Translations under genes and position numbers: made by a program | Assembly (NCBI GenBank): GCA_907163375.1 | Contig: CAJQUW010006778.1 | Coordinates: 1-64,000, forward strand | DNA length: 64,000 bases | Direction of reading: 5' to 3' | DNA from: Prostheceraeus crozeri | Taxonomy: Eukaryota; Platyhelminthes; Polycladida; Euryleptidae | In this document: positions 11,518 to 22,161 of the stretch, one piece after another | Position numbering within the stretch: position 1 is the first letter of the stretch | Layout: each line of letters starts with the position of its first letter | Notes under the pieces: generated by a model | The model's input: the letters and a program-made list of their open reading frames with translations, nothing else | Told to the model about the DNA's origin: nothing | The model's database searches: none

Positions 11518-11611
11518 TTTTCTAATTTCTAAGATAGACAAATTTGATATATATATATATATATAAAATAAAAAAATAAAATATTATAACACTATATTTG
11601 TATATTTTTTA

Positions 11612-12378
11612 TCACTCGGTAAACAAATGTTCGATAACTCTATCATGAATTTTTTTATCAATATTAATTGTAATGAAGCCGTAATCTTTTGACCAAGCAT
11701 TATTACACGATTGTTTAAATTCATCTTTATTTCTTACGCATAAATCTCTTAACAAATCACTTAAGTTTCTTGCATTTATTTCAAATAGTATAAATATATT
11801 TGCATTCTTTCTAATAACACTTCCATCTAATGAATACATACTTTGTGTTAAATAAAAAACACTACAGTTATTATGTCTACCTCTTGTGAAATAATTTCTC
11901 TGAACTGACTGATTTTTATCATTAACACAATCATCAAAAATTACACAATGTTTCATTCTTTTATCTAGTTTACTGGGATCTTGCATATTACCACTATCAT
12001 CTATTAATTGTATCTTTATATGTTTATTTTTATTGGATTCAACTAACTGATTATTTTTTGCTGCTTCTTCACACCACGAACTTATTTCTTCTTCATCTTC
12101 AGATTTTTCATATTCTTTGAATAATGAAGCAATTGCTGTTTTTTTAAGATTATTTTCAAATCCATATTTTAAAAATTGATAGACGGGTTGTTCTGCTGTT
12201 GTTGTATAAATTATAAGATTGTTATAATCCAAAAAATTTGGAGTCGTTAAATTTTAAATAATAGATACGTTTTTCCACAACCTGATCTTCCACAAATAAC
12301 TGACAAAACTTTATTAGATAAATTTGGATGATGATTAAATTTGAGTTTTTTTTAATTTAATGGGGGCACTTCACTCAT
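11612..12378 (-). pseudogene. Packaging ATPase, duplicate copy, frameshifted
   Basis: Near-identical copy of 4757-5523, with the same early stop and the same frame change between the Walker A segment and the 206-codon body. See that entry for motifs. Confidence 0.8.
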
Positions 12379-12450
12379 TTTTTAATAAAAATTTTTATTT
12401 TCATTTTAAAAGAAGAAGAAAATTAAACGTCTCTAGCTTCGCGTGGGAGT

Positions 12451-13254
12451 TTATACCTCCCGAACCAAAAGATCTATCATAATCTCTTCACCTCCAAAAT
12501 TTATTTCTTGTCCTTTCTCATCAGTGATTCTAATGTTAATACTGTTAATAGTTTTTCTTGTAATAGGGAAATATATTAATGTTTGTGGAAATACATTTAA
12601 TCTATAACCGATGGGTACAGTAAAAGCTGGAAAACTGAATATTAAATTTGACAATTTACCATTTATATATCCTCCTTCAATAATGTCACAATGTACAACA
12701 ATTGAATTTATTTCAGTTATTTTTGGAAACTTCTCACTTAAATGATAACCTTGACTATAAGTTTGTTTATTAAATCCTAATAGCTTTGACAATGATCTAT
12801 CATGATTAAAATCAACTTGATGATTTTCGTCTAAAGTAAGAGAAAATTTATTAACTGCCGGTTCAACTGCAAAATGTAATTGTTTCTTATCTTTAAATGC
12901 TATACCTAAATGTCTCTTAATTTCATTTGATATTGATTCAACTTCGTAAGAACCAGGAAGAAAAGTTAGTATTTTCCACGTTTTACCTTTATCAGTAGAA
13001 TATCTAAATTGGTCATTCACATCTTTGATAACGTTTTGAATAGTGTTAAATGTAGAGAAGCTAGTCAATGCAATTTGATAATTTTTATTTTGTTCCAAAT
13101 GTAGAATGGGTTCTAAATTACAAGTGTGTGATGAAGTAGTTGTTATAATTTTTAACGTCGTACTAAATTTTGATGAACCCAAAATCTCTGTTAAGTTTTC
13201 TAAATGATTATTAATTTTATCAAGATCTACGGATGATAATTCTCTCGAAGACAT
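12451..13254 (-). CDS. Penton-like minor virion protein, intact 267 aa
   Basis: The intact version of the gene broken at 5599-6401. About residues 30-110 form a beta-rich block with NYQIALTSFSTFN and FRYSTDKGKTWK; about 145-175 has LSKLLGFNKQTYS; the C-terminal third (SIVVHCDIIEGGYINGK ... GEEIMIDLLVREV) is again beta-rich. This pattern recurs in animal Polintons next to the other structural genes and parallels each half of the 985-aa protein at 30124-33081. The penton assignment is inference from the family, not a visible catalytic motif. Confidence 0.7.
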   Translation of the reverse strand: MSSRELSSVDLDKINNHLENLTEILGSSKFSTTLKIITTTSSHTCNLEPILHLEQNKNYQIALTSFSTFNTIQNVIKDVNDQFRYSTDKGKTWKILTFLPGSYEVESISNEIKRHLGIAFKDKKQLHFAVEPAVNKFSLTLDENHQVDFNHDRSLSKLLGFNKQTYSQGYHLSEKFPKITEINSIVVHCDIIEGGYINGKLSNLIFSFPAFTVPIGYRLNVFPQTLIYFPITRKTINSINIRITDEKGQEINFGGEEIMIDLLVREV

Positions 13255-13318
13255 TTTTTAACTAAAACATTTAAACAGATATTTATTTATAAAAATTAGA
13301 AACAACATATTTCAGCTA

Positions 13319-13353
13319 CGGGCGAAGCCCTTAAAGACATCAGAGATGTCCCG
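13319..13353 (-). repeat. Double-hairpin element, duplicate of 6466-6500
   Basis: Same sequence and same position at the stop of the 273-aa gene as in the first copy. Confidence 0.6.
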
Positions 13354-14161
13354 TTATACTTTTATAATCCTCTTCATTTAGAATCTTCTTTTCTAACAGT
13401 CTTTTCAATATAGCATGAATTTCATTGAAACTAGAATTATGTCCTTCTTTTATTGCCGATATTAAAATATTTAATCTATTTAGTAATTCTTGTGGATCAT
13501 CTGGTAAAAATACAGTTGTTTCTGTTTTCTGTTTTTCAGATAAACCTTTTCCTACTTTAACTCCCGTTGATAATAAATTTTCTAATTGTTTATAACGTCT
13601 AAGAGATTTTACTGCACCAACTCTATCTAACATAGCTTTATATTTTATGAGATCTTCTACAGCATAATTATTTAAATCTGCTCCTCTTAAAAGATCAACA
13701 AAATTTCTATCTAAACTAAAAGGAGATTTATCTGGTGAAAAAATTAAACCTCGAAAAGGTTGTGGAAATATTTCTTTTTGTCCGAGATAAAATCTAGGTA
13801 TTGTTTTTCCATCTATAAATGAAATAGAATGTTCGAATTGCATAGATTTTGGTAATTTCTTATTAATGTTTGATTCTAGTAATCCATAGTCATCTAATAT
13901 AGTTTTGTGCTCTGGATCTGTTATATCAATTTGTTTATCATTATTTGTAAGTTCTTTTTCAAGAGTTTTAAATGGTTTCATAGTTTTTTCAAAATCAGTT
14001 TTTACTTGCTCGGTTTGCTGCATTTTTTCAAGCATATCAGATTGAATACCAGCTTTTATCATTCTATGTTGAAGATGATTTTCTTTCATAATATTTCTTT
14101 GTTTTATTAACTCTTCTAATTGTTTTATTCTTTTAAAATTATCAGCTCTAATTTTATCCAT
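13340..14161 (-). CDS. Polinton-associated 273-aa protein (duplicate)
   Basis: Same protein as 6487-7308. Here the ATG of MDKIRADN is the first in the frame, which fixes the start for both copies. Confidence 0.65.
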   Translation of the reverse strand: MDKIRADNFKRIKQLEELIKQRNIMKENHLQHRMIKAGIQSDMLEKMQQTEQVKTDFEKTMKPFKTLEKELTNNDKQIDITDPEHKTILDDYGLLESNINKKLPKSMQFEHSISFIDGKTIPRFYLGQKEIFPQPFRGLIFSPDKSPFSLDRNFVDLLRGADLNNYAVEDLIKYKAMLDRVGAVKSLRRYKQLENLLSTGVKVGKGLSEKQKTETTVFLPDDPQELLNRLNILISAIKEGHNSSFNEIHAILKRLLEKKILNEEDYKSITGHL

Positions 14162-14283
14162 TTTTTAAAATATAATATTTGAATTTTGTGGTAACATTGG
14201 AATACAACAAAAACATTTTACTGAACAAATTATTTTTTTATTGCTTTGTTGTCTGACATCTTTTCGTTTAAAGTTTTCTCGTT

Positions 14284-15012
14284 TTAAGTTTTGTTTAATA
14301 AAGTTTTGCTTAAATTTTCGCTTAAAGTTTTTAGCTCTTCTAAAAAAACTTTATCATTTTCTTCATTAGAAATTTTACCATCAGTAAAAGTTTTACCATC
14401 ACTAGAACTTTTTCCATCCTGTTTATTCTTATCATCAACTTTTTCTGACTGTAATTGAAATGATATTTGATTTACTTCATTAGCTATTTGATCAAATTTT
14501 TCAATCTCATCTAACGTAATAACATTATCATCACATACTCTTTGAAAGTAGTAATGCAATTTGTCATAGACTTCTTTAATATGTAAATGCTTAGTTTTTA
14601 ATGATTTTCGTTTCTTAGTTATTAAAGATTTATCTAACATTGTAACAAGTGAAGTTGCAAAAACACCCGTACCTGTTAAAGCTGTAGCAACTACTGGAAT
14701 TACTAAAACACCTGAAGATATAACAATTGTTAAAGCACCTAAACTTATTGTTAAGAATATGCCAATTCCTTGTGTTACATTCTTAACATTAGTCCATCTT
14801 TTTCTTAATTTATTATAATGTTCTAGTCTAAGTAATAATTGAGATTCCTTAACTTTCATATAACGTACTCTATCTTTGTGTTTTTCTTTGTTCATTTTTT
14901 CAATGTTCATCTTTTCAATGTCCATTAAAGTAGAACTACGTTCATATGATAACGAAGGATATATTCTTGCGGTTTCTTCCACTTTTGTTTCATCCACTTT
15001 TGTTTCTTCCAT
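14284..15012 (-). CDS. Two-TM Polinton-associated protein (duplicate, 242 aa)
   Basis: Paralogue of 7430-8119 with a variable N-terminus containing repeated MDIEKMNIEKMNKEKH-type heptads. The TM hairpin and C-terminus are conserved. The N-terminal divergence is much higher than elsewhere in the duplicated segment, so this end has changed by small repeat gains or losses. Confidence 0.65.
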   Translation of the reverse strand: MEETKVDETKVEETARIYPSLSYERSSTLMDIEKMNIEKMNKEKHKDRVRYMKVKESQLLLRLEHYNKLRKRWTNVKNVTQGIGIFLTISLGALTIVISSGVLVIPVVATALTGTGVFATSLVTMLDKSLITKKRKSLKTKHLHIKEVYDKLHYYFQRVCDDNVITLDEIEKFDQIANEVNQISFQLQSEKVDDKNKQDGKSSSDGKTFTDGKISNEENDKVFLEELKTLSENLSKTLLNKT

Positions 15013-15039
15013 TTTTAAAGAAATATTTTTAGTCACATA

Positions 15040-15790
15040 ATTTTAGTTATCTCATATTTTAAAAACCTGAAAGATGGATAAAATTCATGAATTTGAAATT
15101 CTCAACTTTTATGATTTTCGGTGTCCTTGAACGGTCATGATTTGAGCAATGAAAAATGTCATAATCTCAAATTTGAGATTCTTGACTTTTCTGATTTTAC
15201 AGTGTCCTGGAACGGTCATGATTTTCAAGGTAAAAATTGTAATTCTCAAATTTTGAGATTCTTAACTTTTATGATTTTCGGTGTCCTTGAACGGTCATGA
15301 TTTAAGAGAGAGAAAAAATGATCTTAATCTCAAATTTGAGATTCTTAACTTTTATGATTTTCGGTGTCCTGGAACGGTCATGATTTTCAAGGTAAAAATT
15401 GTAATTCTCAAATTTGAGATTTTGAAAAATTTGAAAAATTTGGTATTTTTAAAAACGCCTAAATTTATGTATTTAGGTCTTAAAAACCTGAAAAGGGGTT
15501 CAAATTCATGAATTTATGTCGTTTTTAAAAATACCATTTTTCAAAAAATGGTACTTTTTAAATGGTCGAAATTCATGTATTTAGGTCTTAAAAACCTGAA
15601 AAAGGGTTCAAATTCATGAATTTATGTCGTTTTTAAAAATACCATTTTTCAAAAAATGGTACTTTTTAAATGGTCTAAATTCATGTATTTAGGTCTTAAA
15701 AACCTGAAAAAAGGTTCAAATTCATGAATTTATGTCGTTTTTAAAGATACTATTTTTTTGAATTTTATGGTGTCCTGGAACGGTCTTTTG
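15040..15790 (+). repeat. Satellite/iteron array right of the duplicated segment
   Basis: Same satellite as 9935-10545, with GTGTCC..GAACGGTC boxes at 15121, 15202, 15281, 15364 and 15770. Both arrays end with the box followed by a CCATTACT-like sequence (10541 and 15791), suggesting a common border. Confidence 0.8.
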
Positions 15791-15829
15791 ACCATTACTG
15801 GCCTGTTTCACGCGGAAGTGAGAAAATAG

Positions 15830-16044
15830 AATAGTCAGATGAACAAAGATCTACAAAGATGAACAAAAACGCTAGTCAGCCACGTTTCAGTCAGGAGCAT
15901 CACATCAATTTTGAGATCGGAAATAAATGTATAGATTTCGGTTCTGCGTTTCGGAGATCCAACAGAACGAGCGTTGAACAGACCTAAGATAACCGTCTCA
16001 GTACTCGCAGGTCTAAGTGTGCCGATATCACAATTAATTTCTTG
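15830..16044 (-). mobile_element. LINE ORF2 endonuclease start (fragment)
   Basis: On the minus strand this reads as a broken APE-type endonuclease N-terminus: GLFNARSV ... ISDLKIDVMLLTETWL, the typical opening of CR1/Jockey-like ORF2. It is truncated at about 15830. Confidence 0.7.
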
Positions 16045-16788
16045 TCAGAATAATTGTTTCTTCAAGTCTATTTGATCAACAATTCTTCCATTATGATACA
16101 GTTTTCCGCCTTTGATGAAAACTTGGTCAGAAGAATTTTCATTCTGCAAAGCTTTTGCTGACTCTCGCAGTCGTTTCTCTTCCTTCAAAGTCAACGGAGG
16201 AGAATCTTTATTCACAAATACTCTGCCAAATTTATTCAAAATATCAGGTTCTTGTCTGATCAGTTTCTGGTTATAAAGAATCTGATTTCTGGTATCTTTA
16301 TTTGCGAAGATGACCTTGACAAGTCGCTTTGGTCCAGCTTTCCCGAGACGTCGGCAATCCATGATGTCTGCAACGGTAAAATCTTCCATTATTGTTGCAC
16401 AGTGATGCTCAATTTTTTCTATATCTTCAGTCAAAGAAATCTCATTATCTTCTTCGTCTTTCATTATAATAGGAGATTGAGGTAAATTTGCAAAAATAAG
16501 ATTCTGTGATCTTGACTGTATTTGAGATTTTTCAATAAACAGTTTGACAGTTTTTTCAATAACAGTTTCTTTGACCTTTGTCATATCTGCATCAGTTTTT
16601 GATTGACTTTGTTTAAGAAACAATATAGACTTCTCAATAGATGTAACTTGATCTGATAGTTCTGTAAGTTTGTTAAGAAGTTTTGTCTATGATTCTTGTA
16701 TACGACTCATAATATCTTCAAGAGTGATACCATCCTGAGAGTAAGATCTCAAAACTCTCTGATTAGCGTTATTTAATTTAGGAGGCAT
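16045..16788 (-). pseudogene. LINE ORF1 protein (CR1/L2-like), one internal stop
   Basis: A 248-codon frame from the ATG at 16788, interrupted by a TAG near 16690. It shows a coiled-coil N-terminus, then an RRM-like region with NLIFANLPQ, DIMDCRRLGK, RLVKVIFANKDTRNQIL and VNKDSPPLTLKEEKRLRE, then a C-terminal DQVFIKGGKLYHNG segment. This is the usual architecture of ORF1 of CR1-like non-LTR retrotransposons, an RNA-binding chaperone. The ORF2 start follows directly downstream (15830-16044). Confidence 0.75.
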
Positions 16789-16799
16789 TATCTGTCAAC

Positions 16800-17818
16800 C
16801 CAACACAGGACCAGCGAAACACTTTTAGTGAAAACACTTTTATTCGTCTAAGAAAGTCAGACACGCAATCCATCAGACCAGTGCCGCTTCGTTTACAGAA
16901 ATGTTTCAAGATCCTGATAATCCAATTCCGAATTGTAGTGCATGCAGATATTGATTGAAAATTTGCAACCGTCGCAGAAAATGTGTTAAGTCACAGGCTT
17001 CGACGGACTGAACAGTTTTCAGCCAAAAGAACACACACAAGATAATAATCCCAATAGCGAATATGGATGACCACAACCTTGAACACTGACTGAGGATTGA
17101 TACTCCTGAGACGATATGAAAGACTTAGGTATAATTTTTGCACAAAAACACTCCAGATAAGTACACCAACAGGACTGATATTGCCACTGGTAAGAAATCA
17201 CGAGATACTATAAGTTCACTCATTCTTTTTCAGAGAGGAAGTCATGAAATGCACAATTTTTAGCTGACAAACTTTGAATGCCATCAGAGTTAGACGGACC
17301 AATGAACCATATGCATTTTATCAAGTTTGATAAAATATTGAGTCATGCTGTCTTGAATATGATACGTCATGCTATATTTCAAGAATGTCAAGATTCAAAA
17401 TTTTCTTGCTTTCCATGCGCGTCATTGGGATCTGAGTAGCAAGTTAGAAAGCAACAAATTGACAGCATTGATGTACAAGTGGTGGTAAGCTATAAACAGA
17501 ATTGATGAAAATTCACGCCGTCTTCATGCGCTAAATGACTCGAATGGAAATGAATGGATTGTGATATTTCCATGGACTTCTGTATGGATTTCCATGGCAT
17601 TTAGAAATTCGTGATTATTGCCTGATATATTCCGTGTATTATGTACATAACAAGCGGAAGCCATCAGATATCACACTCCGAATTACAGGTAAAACGATGC
17701 TTTATGATAGATATCATACGATATTTTCAAGCATTATCCTATAACAAACTCCGGCCTGCCGCCGTCGTTTGTTATGTTGATAATGCTTTCAAATATCGTT
17801 TGATATCCTATACATAAA
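16800..17818. other. No gene seen
   Basis: Mixed-composition sequence upstream of the LINE ORF1, probably LINE 5' sequence and host flank. No supported coding region. Confidence 0.5.
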
Positions 17819-18272
17819 AATCAAAATATCAATGTCTGATAAGTTGAACATTCATCTTTGTTATTGAGGCTTGGTTTCATAGATTTTATTAATATGGCCT
17901 CTCTGAAACGTAGGTTAATGCTGTTTGTATCAAACGCTATGATTTTGACTGTAAACGGGAAAGTTATGTTAGGAGAGCAACCATATGGTAGTGTATGAAA
18001 TAACATGCAAAACGTGTAAAAGTAATTATATCGGGAGTTCACTCCATACACGCATTAAAGAACATGTCACAAACAAAGACTCAAGTGTACTCAAACATCA
18101 CCTAAGTTGCTCTCCTAACATAGCTTTCCCGTTTGCAGTCAAAATCATAGCGTTTGATACAAACAGCATTAACCTACGTTTCAGAGAGGCCATATTAATA
18201 AAATCTATGAAACCAAGCCTCAATAACAAATATGAATGTTCAACTTATCAGACATTGATATTTTGATTTTTA
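17819..18272. repeat. Long inverted repeat around a GIY-YIG fragment
   Basis: Arms of roughly 160 bp (17819-17982 and 18106-18272) are near-perfect reverse complements separated by about 120 bp. Because both arms derive from the C-terminal part of a GIY-YIG gene, the structure looks like a fold-back duplication of a retroelement end. Confidence 0.8.
17985..18266 (+). pseudogene. GIY-YIG endonuclease domain fragment
   Basis: 93 codons containing VYEITCKTCKSNYIGSS...RIKEHV, the GIY-YIG core plus the C-x2-C and RIKEH segment typical of the C-terminal endonuclease of Penelope-like retroelements. No reverse transcriptase is attached. The second half lies in the right arm of the inverted repeat. 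Confidence 0.65.
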
Positions 18273-18309
18273 TGTAAGATGTAATTTGAAAATCCTTTTT
18301 ACGTGAACA

Positions 18310-19020
18310 GGCCGTCATATCGGTTACAACAGGTTACATATGTGCACTTGCGAGTTGGTTATAGCGTTTAGACTGAGAAGCGATGACAAGCCCTGGATTA
18401 AACCTTTCCTAAAGCACCTGATAAATAAACCCGAGCGAGCGTACAAGGAGCACAAAACCCCCAAATTTCTTAGACTACGGGAAGAAGTTATTTCAAAGTT
18501 CAGCAAGCTTAAGAATGATTATCTATCCAGAAATCCAGATTATCAACACCAGAAATACATTCAAACTGTGGAACTCCGCAAACAAGCTACTTAATCGAAA
18601 GCTTAACTATCCAAGTTTTGATCCTAGTGTTCTTGCCGATGTCTTCCCATCTGTCTATAATTCGTGGCCAGTTGATGAAAACTACTCTGTTTGTTAAGAT
18701 GCTCTTGCTTCCTCAGTTATTGAAATAGCGCAATTGTATGTCATCTCAATTATTCGATCTATAAAAATTGGATCGCCGGAGCCTGACAATACCCCTGCTT
18801 GGATTTTGAAAGACTAATGTGAAATTCTCTCACCTATTGTCCATTATCTTCGTGTTTTAAGTGTCACCAAGGGAATTGTTATAGATACATTTAAACGTGC
18901 GACTGTTATTCCGATTGCCGAATGCTCCAATCCATCAGTGCTGGATTTTCGTCCTATCTCATTATTGTCGTGTGTCCCAAAGGTGCTAGAAAAACTTGTT
19001 TCAAACAAGTGGTTTATGCA
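18310..19020 (+). mobile_element. LINE ORF2 reverse transcriptase fragment, degenerate
   Basis: Scattered over several frames: DKPWIKPFLKHLINK...AYKEHK, the linker before RT in CR1/Jockey ORF2, then SPEPDNTPAWILK, then DFRPISLLSCVPKVLEKLV, the RT block with the hallmark RPISLL. Stops and frame changes make it non-functional. Confidence 0.75.
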
Positions 19021-20794
19021 GATCGTGCCTCAATTACACGTGGAGAGGCCGCTCGGACCCGGCAAGTGGCTCAACGAGAAATATTCACTCCCATTCCCTC
19101 GTCGACCATCCACCCCTCCCCGCTCCGCCTCCATTCCCGGTCGATCCGTCCACATGCTCCTCGCACACCCATCCCATCACCGTCAGATGCCACCTCTTCC
19201 AACTTGACACCCCAGTGCATACTCCATGTACCTGCATACGTGACAGTCCCCCTGGCTGGCAGTCCTACCCCACCCGCAGTTGGCCCTGCCCGAATGCACC
19301 TACCGCATGGCAGTTCCATTTCCGTCCTGTACGTCCGATACACAACACTCTTCGGCCAGGCTGCCGAAGTCTGCTCCTCCATCCTGCAAAACACATCCCT
19401 CTCCAACCCACTGCACCCCAGGTGCGCCATGCCGCACTCCATTGACAGACCGATCCCTAACTGTGCAGCGCATACCACACACGCAGCAGCCACAAACCGA
19501 GGTATCGTTCCTGATGTGTCCTCCAGCAACACAGAAACTCAGACAGAAACAAGACAGAAGGACTGGTCTTGAGACAATTTTGGTCAGGAGGGGGAGTTCG
19601 AACATTTTTCTAGGTTATTTTCCCACCCGAAAATCGGAGTTGAGGTTAGGATACTCTAGTGGGCAGTCGTCCACGCTGAATCGAAAATCGACAGTCGTGA
19701 GGCGCTACGATGCCGGGAAGTGGATGAAAATCCATGCTGTTCGTAATCGCACCCTTTTATCACTTATATTGCATTCAACCACATATTTCATAGAACAGAT
19801 TTCTTGGTCGTTGCAGCAGCAATTCTTGTGACATGGTAGATTATCTTCGAATTTCAATTGTCGGCAATAATGATAAGGGAGGTTATCATACAAAGACAAA
19901 TTTGGATATCAATTGTACGCATAGTATATCACAATTACGAGTATCTCAAGAAATACGAACAACAAACATTTTTTACCATTGCGGATTTATCGTGCCATGC
20001 TCGAATTATAGACTAAAACATGATGTACACGACTTCAATGTGAACAGTCATGAATGTGATATGATGGAATGTAGTTATGTTACTTATTTGCGTGAAAAAA
20101 ATACCGCTTTATTTTCATCAAAAATAACACTTTAGCGACACAGTGCCATCATCTCCCCATATATTGATACTGTCATCTGGAAGCGAAACTAAGTCATCTA
20201 GATGCTGTGCAAAAATATTAACTCGCTTTCTTGGATTGAGATTCTAACACAGTAAATATAAAGGTGGACTTAATAACAGTTCTCTTAGTAGTTGTCAAGA
20301 TGCTATGTAAATTACACTTAGTGGTAAAGAACTAATAAATAGTTTCCTGGACATTTTAAGGACTACTTGAAAAGTCTCATCAAAATTTGAGACAGATCTT
20401 CGGCTCCAACTAAATTCTCAGATGATTCCCGGGCAATCAGGGATTCCTGTACTCGGTTACAGTCCTGATAATAAAGCGCTAAAACGTTATAATTATTCAG
20501 TATAGCATTTTATGAATCACAATTGTTGAGCTACAAACGACTAAAATACCACAGTAACGCAGCATTTCGGACCATCTTCTGTAAAATTGCGAAGTGTAAT
20601 GCTTCAACGGCCGTCTCAAAATCAGTGCAATCGACTTACGCGAGACGAGTCTGTGTTGCTCCTGTTAGTTATACCTGTAATTGCATACGTACATTGTGAG
20701 ATGTTGCTCTTAGACGGGGTGGTCGTCAAAATGTCATATATAACAGATATCATGAATTGAAAATTTAAAATACCTCACGTCACACACTTTCTAT
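19020..20794. other. No gene seen; C-rich stretch then ordinary sequence
   Basis: 19030-19560 is C-rich on the plus strand and is open in several frames at once, giving Pro/Ser/Thr/His-rich peptides that look compositional rather than coding. The rest shows nothing recognisable. Confidence 0.5.
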
Positions 20795-20817
20795 NNNNNN
20801 NNNNNNNNNNNNNNNNN
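20795..20817. other. Assembly gap (N run)
   Basis: 23 unknown bases directly outside the left end of the large Polinton; a target-site duplication could be hidden here. Confidence 1.
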
Positions 20818-20834
20818 CTGTTATCATAGTGTTG

Positions 20835-22059
20835 AGTAGTAAGAAAGTGACAAACACCCGACCGGCGCGCCCCCTCCCCCTCCCCTCCCCCTCCCCCCCT
20901 CTGGAACGACAGAGGTTGTGGTCTGTCGTGGTGTGCCGGCCAGGTTGGTTCACGTTCACAACATGTTCGCTGACTCCCCCCCTCCCCCTCCCCCTCCCCC
21001 CCTCAAAAACGACAGAGTGTGAGACTCGGATGTGTTGGTCTCGTATGGGTTGACGTGGCCGACCGCCTAGGTTGACGTGGGCGACCGTCTAGGTTGACGT
21101 GGGCGACCGTCTAGGTTGACGTGGGCGACCGTCTAGGTTGGCGTGGTGGAATGGTGAAACGGACTTTAGATTCGTGATCAGCGTAAAATTCCGCATCGGT
21201 ATGGTGAATTTGAAGTCAATCGGCGAGAAAAAATGTTTCTTCAAAATTTTGGCAGAGTTAAAATTTGGGACGTTTTGGTCTGTAGCGCCCAAACGAAGCA
21301 TCGGATGAGAAAACGGAGGCCAGATTTGGATTCAGCGTGAAATTCTGCATCGGTATGGTGAATTTGAACGCCATCGGAGAGAAACATTTTCGCTGACGTC
21401 CCCCCCTCTGGACAGCTCGCTTCGATTTTGGCTTCCAGTGGACGGATTTTGTCGTGCCATAGCTCGTTTGAAAGCTAAGAGTGAGACAAATTCACTGAAA
21501 CAAACGGCTTGTTCCTATCTGTCTTCGTTTAGATGTGAGACGCCATTTAAGATTTTGGGACATTGGCGAAAAACGACAGAGTTAGAATTTGGGACGTTTT
21601 GGGCTGTAGCTTCAAAACGAAGCATCGGATGGGAAAACGGACTTCAGATTTGGAATCAGCGTGAAATTCTCTATCTGTATGGTGAGTTTCAAGTCAATCG
21701 GAGAGAAAAAGTTTCGCTGACGCCCCCCCCCCTCTGGACAGCTCGCTTCGATTTTGGCTTCTAGTGGACGGATTTTGTCGTGCCATAGCTCGTTTGAAAG
21801 CTATGAGTGAGACAAATTCACTGAAAGAATCGGCTTGTTCCTATCTGTCTTCGCTTAGATGTGAGACGCCATTTAAGATTTTGGGACATTGGCGAAAAAC
21901 GACAGTTAGAATTTTTGCGATGGCTGCCTACTGTAGAGCCAAAACGAAGCATCGGATGGGAAAACGGAGGCCAGATTCGGATTCAGCGTCAAATTCTACA
22001 TGGAAATGGTGTATTTCCAGCTCAATCGGAGCACTAGAACTGGAGATAGACGGGTTTTT
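20835..22059 (+). repeat. Left terminal inverted repeat, internally tandem
   Basis: Contains C-rich runs (20871-20900, 20978-21002), a tandem GGTTGACGTGGGCGACCGTCTA array (21051-21150), and a 326-bp unit present twice (21408 and 21734). The same blocks recur reverse-complemented at 42140-43358. Confidence 0.8.
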
Positions 22060-22078
22060 AGTGTTTGGATGATGGGTA

Positions 22079-22161
22079 TTACGTCATCAGCTGATCGCCA
22101 CACACTATATAAGCTGGGAACCGACGGAGACTTGTCATTCAGACGAGAGCGATTGTCAGAG
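22079..22161 (+). promoter_or_regulatory. CRE-like site, TATA box and non-coding leader exon
   Basis: TTACGTCATC (22079-22088) and TATATAAG (22106-22113) lie just inside the left repeat. A good donor (CAGAG|GTAGGT) follows at 22162, and the first downstream coding ATG is 3 nt after an acceptor at 23197. I infer a leader exon about 22135-22161 and a 1036-bp 5'-UTR intron. Confidence 0.55.

Noticed and set aside
18922..19831. Several overlapping ORFs of 100-216 codons, Pro/Ser/His-rich
   Set aside because: Open in many frames at once because of C-rich composition; no family resemblance and no splice or promoter support.
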